The position numbers and the translations under genes are program-made. This document shows, piece after piece, positions 6,131 to 7,294 of a stretch of 7,294 nucleotides of DNA (its first letter is position 1; the number at the start of each line of letters is the position of its first letter). The notes under the pieces are model-generated. The model ran no database searches. It had not been told where the DNA came from and saw only the letters and a program-made list of their open reading frames with translations. Origin of the DNA: Deltaproteobacteria bacterium (GTDB taxonomy: Bacteria > Desulfobacterota > Desulfobacteria > Desulfobacterales > SG8-13). The DNA lies in assembly GCA_024639205.1 (NCBI GenBank), contig JAHEIV010000146.1:1-7294 (forward strand), given 5' to 3'.

Positions 6131-6649
6131 CAGAAAGTATTATATGGCCGCTACATATAGTGTTTGCGTCCAAATCCGAAGTGTAGCATTTATTCAGTGG
6201 CGTGCACCTTATACAATTTAACCTCGAATTAAAGTATAGCAGGATGTTACACCCAGCCCAACTGCCAATTTTGACCCATTTGGGGCCTCTCAATCTTTCT
6301 GCTCCCCTGGTTGATATATCCAAAACCTATCTGAGGCTTTGCCCTATTTCACATACTGGCATGCTAACCCAAGTATTGACCTCCCTCAAAATCGCCATAT
6401 AGTCTCAATTAATCCGTACTTGAATTTTCTTGACATTGAATGGTGCCCATAATAGTTGAACTTTAATATTGTGTTCATCTGAATCTCAATTTCACATCCT
6501 AAACTCATTTCTATTATCAGTTTTCTCTTTCTTTGATATTCGCTCGCTGAGCGCCTCCTCAAGTTCTAATTTATCATTCCAAACAAAATAGATTTCGGTA
6601 AGAGCAAATTAAACCCAACAATTAGTGTAAAAATTAATAAGGAGAAGAC

Positions 6650-6670
6650 ATGCAACTTTTGTCTATCTGA
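6650..6670 (+). CDS. Possible six-residue leader peptide upstream of the DUF1566 gene
   Basis: ATG at 6650 is preceded by AAGGAG (6639-6644) at ideal spacing and is followed by only five more codons and a TGA, encoding MQLLSI. The start codon sits at the edge of a small inverted repeat, AGACA/TGTCT (6646-6650 and 6660-6664, 9-base loop). The good ribosome site suggests it may be translated, either as a regulatory leader peptide or as the relic of a lost gene start. It lies 57 bases upstream of the next gene's ATG. The chance of random occurrence is appreciable. Confidence 0.3.
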   Translation: MQLLSI

Positions 6671-6727
6671 CCCTTGCAAAGGTAAGGTGACCCGGCTCTT
6701 TTAATTAAAGAAAAGGAGGTACGAAAA

Positions 6728-7288
6728 ATGAAAAAACAGAAAAAATCAAATTTAGTGTTGGTCATGATTTTATTTACGATACTGTTTTTTTTGAGTGTGA
6801 ACGTTCTGGTTGGTGAAAGTGACGTTCCCCCTCCGCCTGATAAGAACAAGACACTGGCTGCTAATGATGGGGGACCAGATGGCTGTAACTCCAGTCGGTT
6901 CAAATGTGTAATGGGAGGTGAGGCCGTACTGGATAAGCAGACCGGGCTTACCTGGGCAAGGAATGCCGATTTGGCTGGTGGAACAAAACCATTTCAGGAA
7001 GCCGTGAACTTCTGTCAAGATTTAGAGATAGGCAATCGAAAGGGATGGCAGCTTCCCACTAAGGAGGAACTGATAACCATATTAGATACCAGCCGGTCAC
7101 ACCCGGCCCTACCCGATGGGCATCCATTTAAAAATGTGCCACCTAACAATCCCAACGCTTACTGGACCGGTACTACCTACGAGAGCAATAGCAACAAAGC
7201 CTATTATATTAGCATGAGCTATGGTGCAGTGAGAGACGAACTGAAGGTCTTCGACTATCGCATGTGGCCGGTGCTCGGTGGTAATTAA
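6728..7288 (+). CDS. Secreted or membrane-anchored DUF1566 (Lcl C-terminal domain) protein
   Basis: This is a 186-residue protein with a Lys-rich N-terminus and a hydrophobic segment (about 9-28) acting as a signal peptide or anchor, then a proline-rich spacer (VPPPPDKNK, 33-41). Residues 57-185 match the DUF1566/Lcl C-terminal pattern: RFKCVMGGEAVLDKQTGLTWARN (starting at R57), EAVNFCQDLE, GWQLPTKEELITILD, PALPDGHPF, YWTGTT and a terminal WPVLGG. No lipobox cysteine follows the hydrophobic segment. These domains have a C-type-lectin-like fold and are common in exported proteins of Desulfobacterota; their ligands are mostly unknown. A very strong AAGGAGGT (6713-6720) lies seven bases before the ATG. 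Composition is more AT-rich than the upstream block, suggesting separate ancestry. The gene ends in TAA six bases before the window edge, so downstream partners are unseen. Confidence 0.85.
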   Translation: MKKQKKSNLVLVMILFTILFFLSVNVLVGESDVPPPPDKNKTLAANDGGPDGCNSSRFKCVMGGEAVLDKQTGLTWARNADLAGGTKPFQEAVNFCQDLEIGNRKGWQLPTKEELITILDTSRSHPALPDGHPFKNVPPNNPNAYWTGTTYESNSNKAYYISMSYGAVRDELKVFDYRMWPVLGGN

Positions 7289-7294
7289 TGATTT

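Larger units (their letters stand above)
5983..6727. other. Long AT-rich stretch without convincing genes
   Basis: These 745 bases are visibly richer in A and T than the genes before them. Two short open frames of 66-67 codons overlap on opposite strands (6202-6402 and 6120-6323); neither has a ribosome site or family motif, so neither is called. No T-tailed GC hairpin was found after the hydrolase gene. The 3' part (6600-6727) is the leader of the DUF1566 gene and is described separately. The stretch could be decayed accessory DNA, or regulatory DNA at an island edge. Confidence 0.5.

Noticed and set aside
6120..6402. Overlapping 66-67 codon frames on both strands in the AT-rich gap
   Set aside because: Neither has a ribosome site or recognisable motif. 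A transposase remnant was considered but no identifiable segment was found.
6430..6453. TTGACA...CATAAT promoter-like pair
   Set aside because: The boxes are close to consensus, but the spacer is only 12 bases, too short for a sigma70 promoter.
6541..6553. CGCTC/GAGCG hairpin as a terminator
   Set aside because: The stem is only five pairs and no T-run follows.
6646..6720. Cyclic dinucleotide (GEMM-type) riboswitch before the DUF1566 gene
   Set aside because: I considered it because exported proteins in this group can have such leaders, but the conserved core elements are not recognisable.

Overview
The window looks like chromosome from an anaerobic, probably sulfate-reducing bacterium of the Desulfobacterota (the former Deltaproteobacteria). 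This is inferred from the gene content (polyferredoxin tail, Tat-exported Fe-S aldo/keto reductase, minimal IscU/IscS pair, CutA) and from moderately GC-rich coding sequence. No rRNA or marker gene confirms it. All supported genes lie on the + strand.

Layout. Bases 2-160 are the 3' end of a 4Fe-4S ferredoxin-type protein. It is followed by a Tat-signal aldo/keto reductase with a C-terminal Fe-S motif (255-1478), cutA (1573-1890) and a six-helix membrane class III nucleotide cyclase (1970-3337). A 181-base intergenic stretch with two tandem perfect inverted repeats leads into a compact cluster: an IscU scaffold with an added zinc-ribbon tail (3519-4031), an IscS/NifS-family protein (4076-5257) and a metallo-beta-lactamase-fold hydrolase (5320-5982). 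A long AT-rich stretch without convincing genes (5983-6727) then separates this block from a secreted or membrane-anchored DUF1566 (Lcl C-terminal) protein (6728-7288) with clearly different base composition.

The main point of interest is the IscS-like protein. It is a full-length, uninterrupted fold-type I protein that keeps the mobile-loop cysteine, the PLP-ring aspartate and the stacking histidine. It has Thr where the PLP Schiff-base Lys should be, Asp in place of the PLP-contacting Gln, Val in place of the substrate-carboxylate Arg, and an altered N-terminal active-site segment. It is therefore predicted not to be a working cysteine desulfurase. From memory, it resembles the lysine-less IscS of the sulfate-reducing archaeon Archaeoglobus fulgidus, which is paired with an IscU also like the one here. 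The proposed system is a sulfide-fed IscU scaffold with a pseudo-desulfurase that may donate a cysteine ligand. The zinc-ribbon tail on IscU and the adjacent hydrolase are extra parts of this variant.
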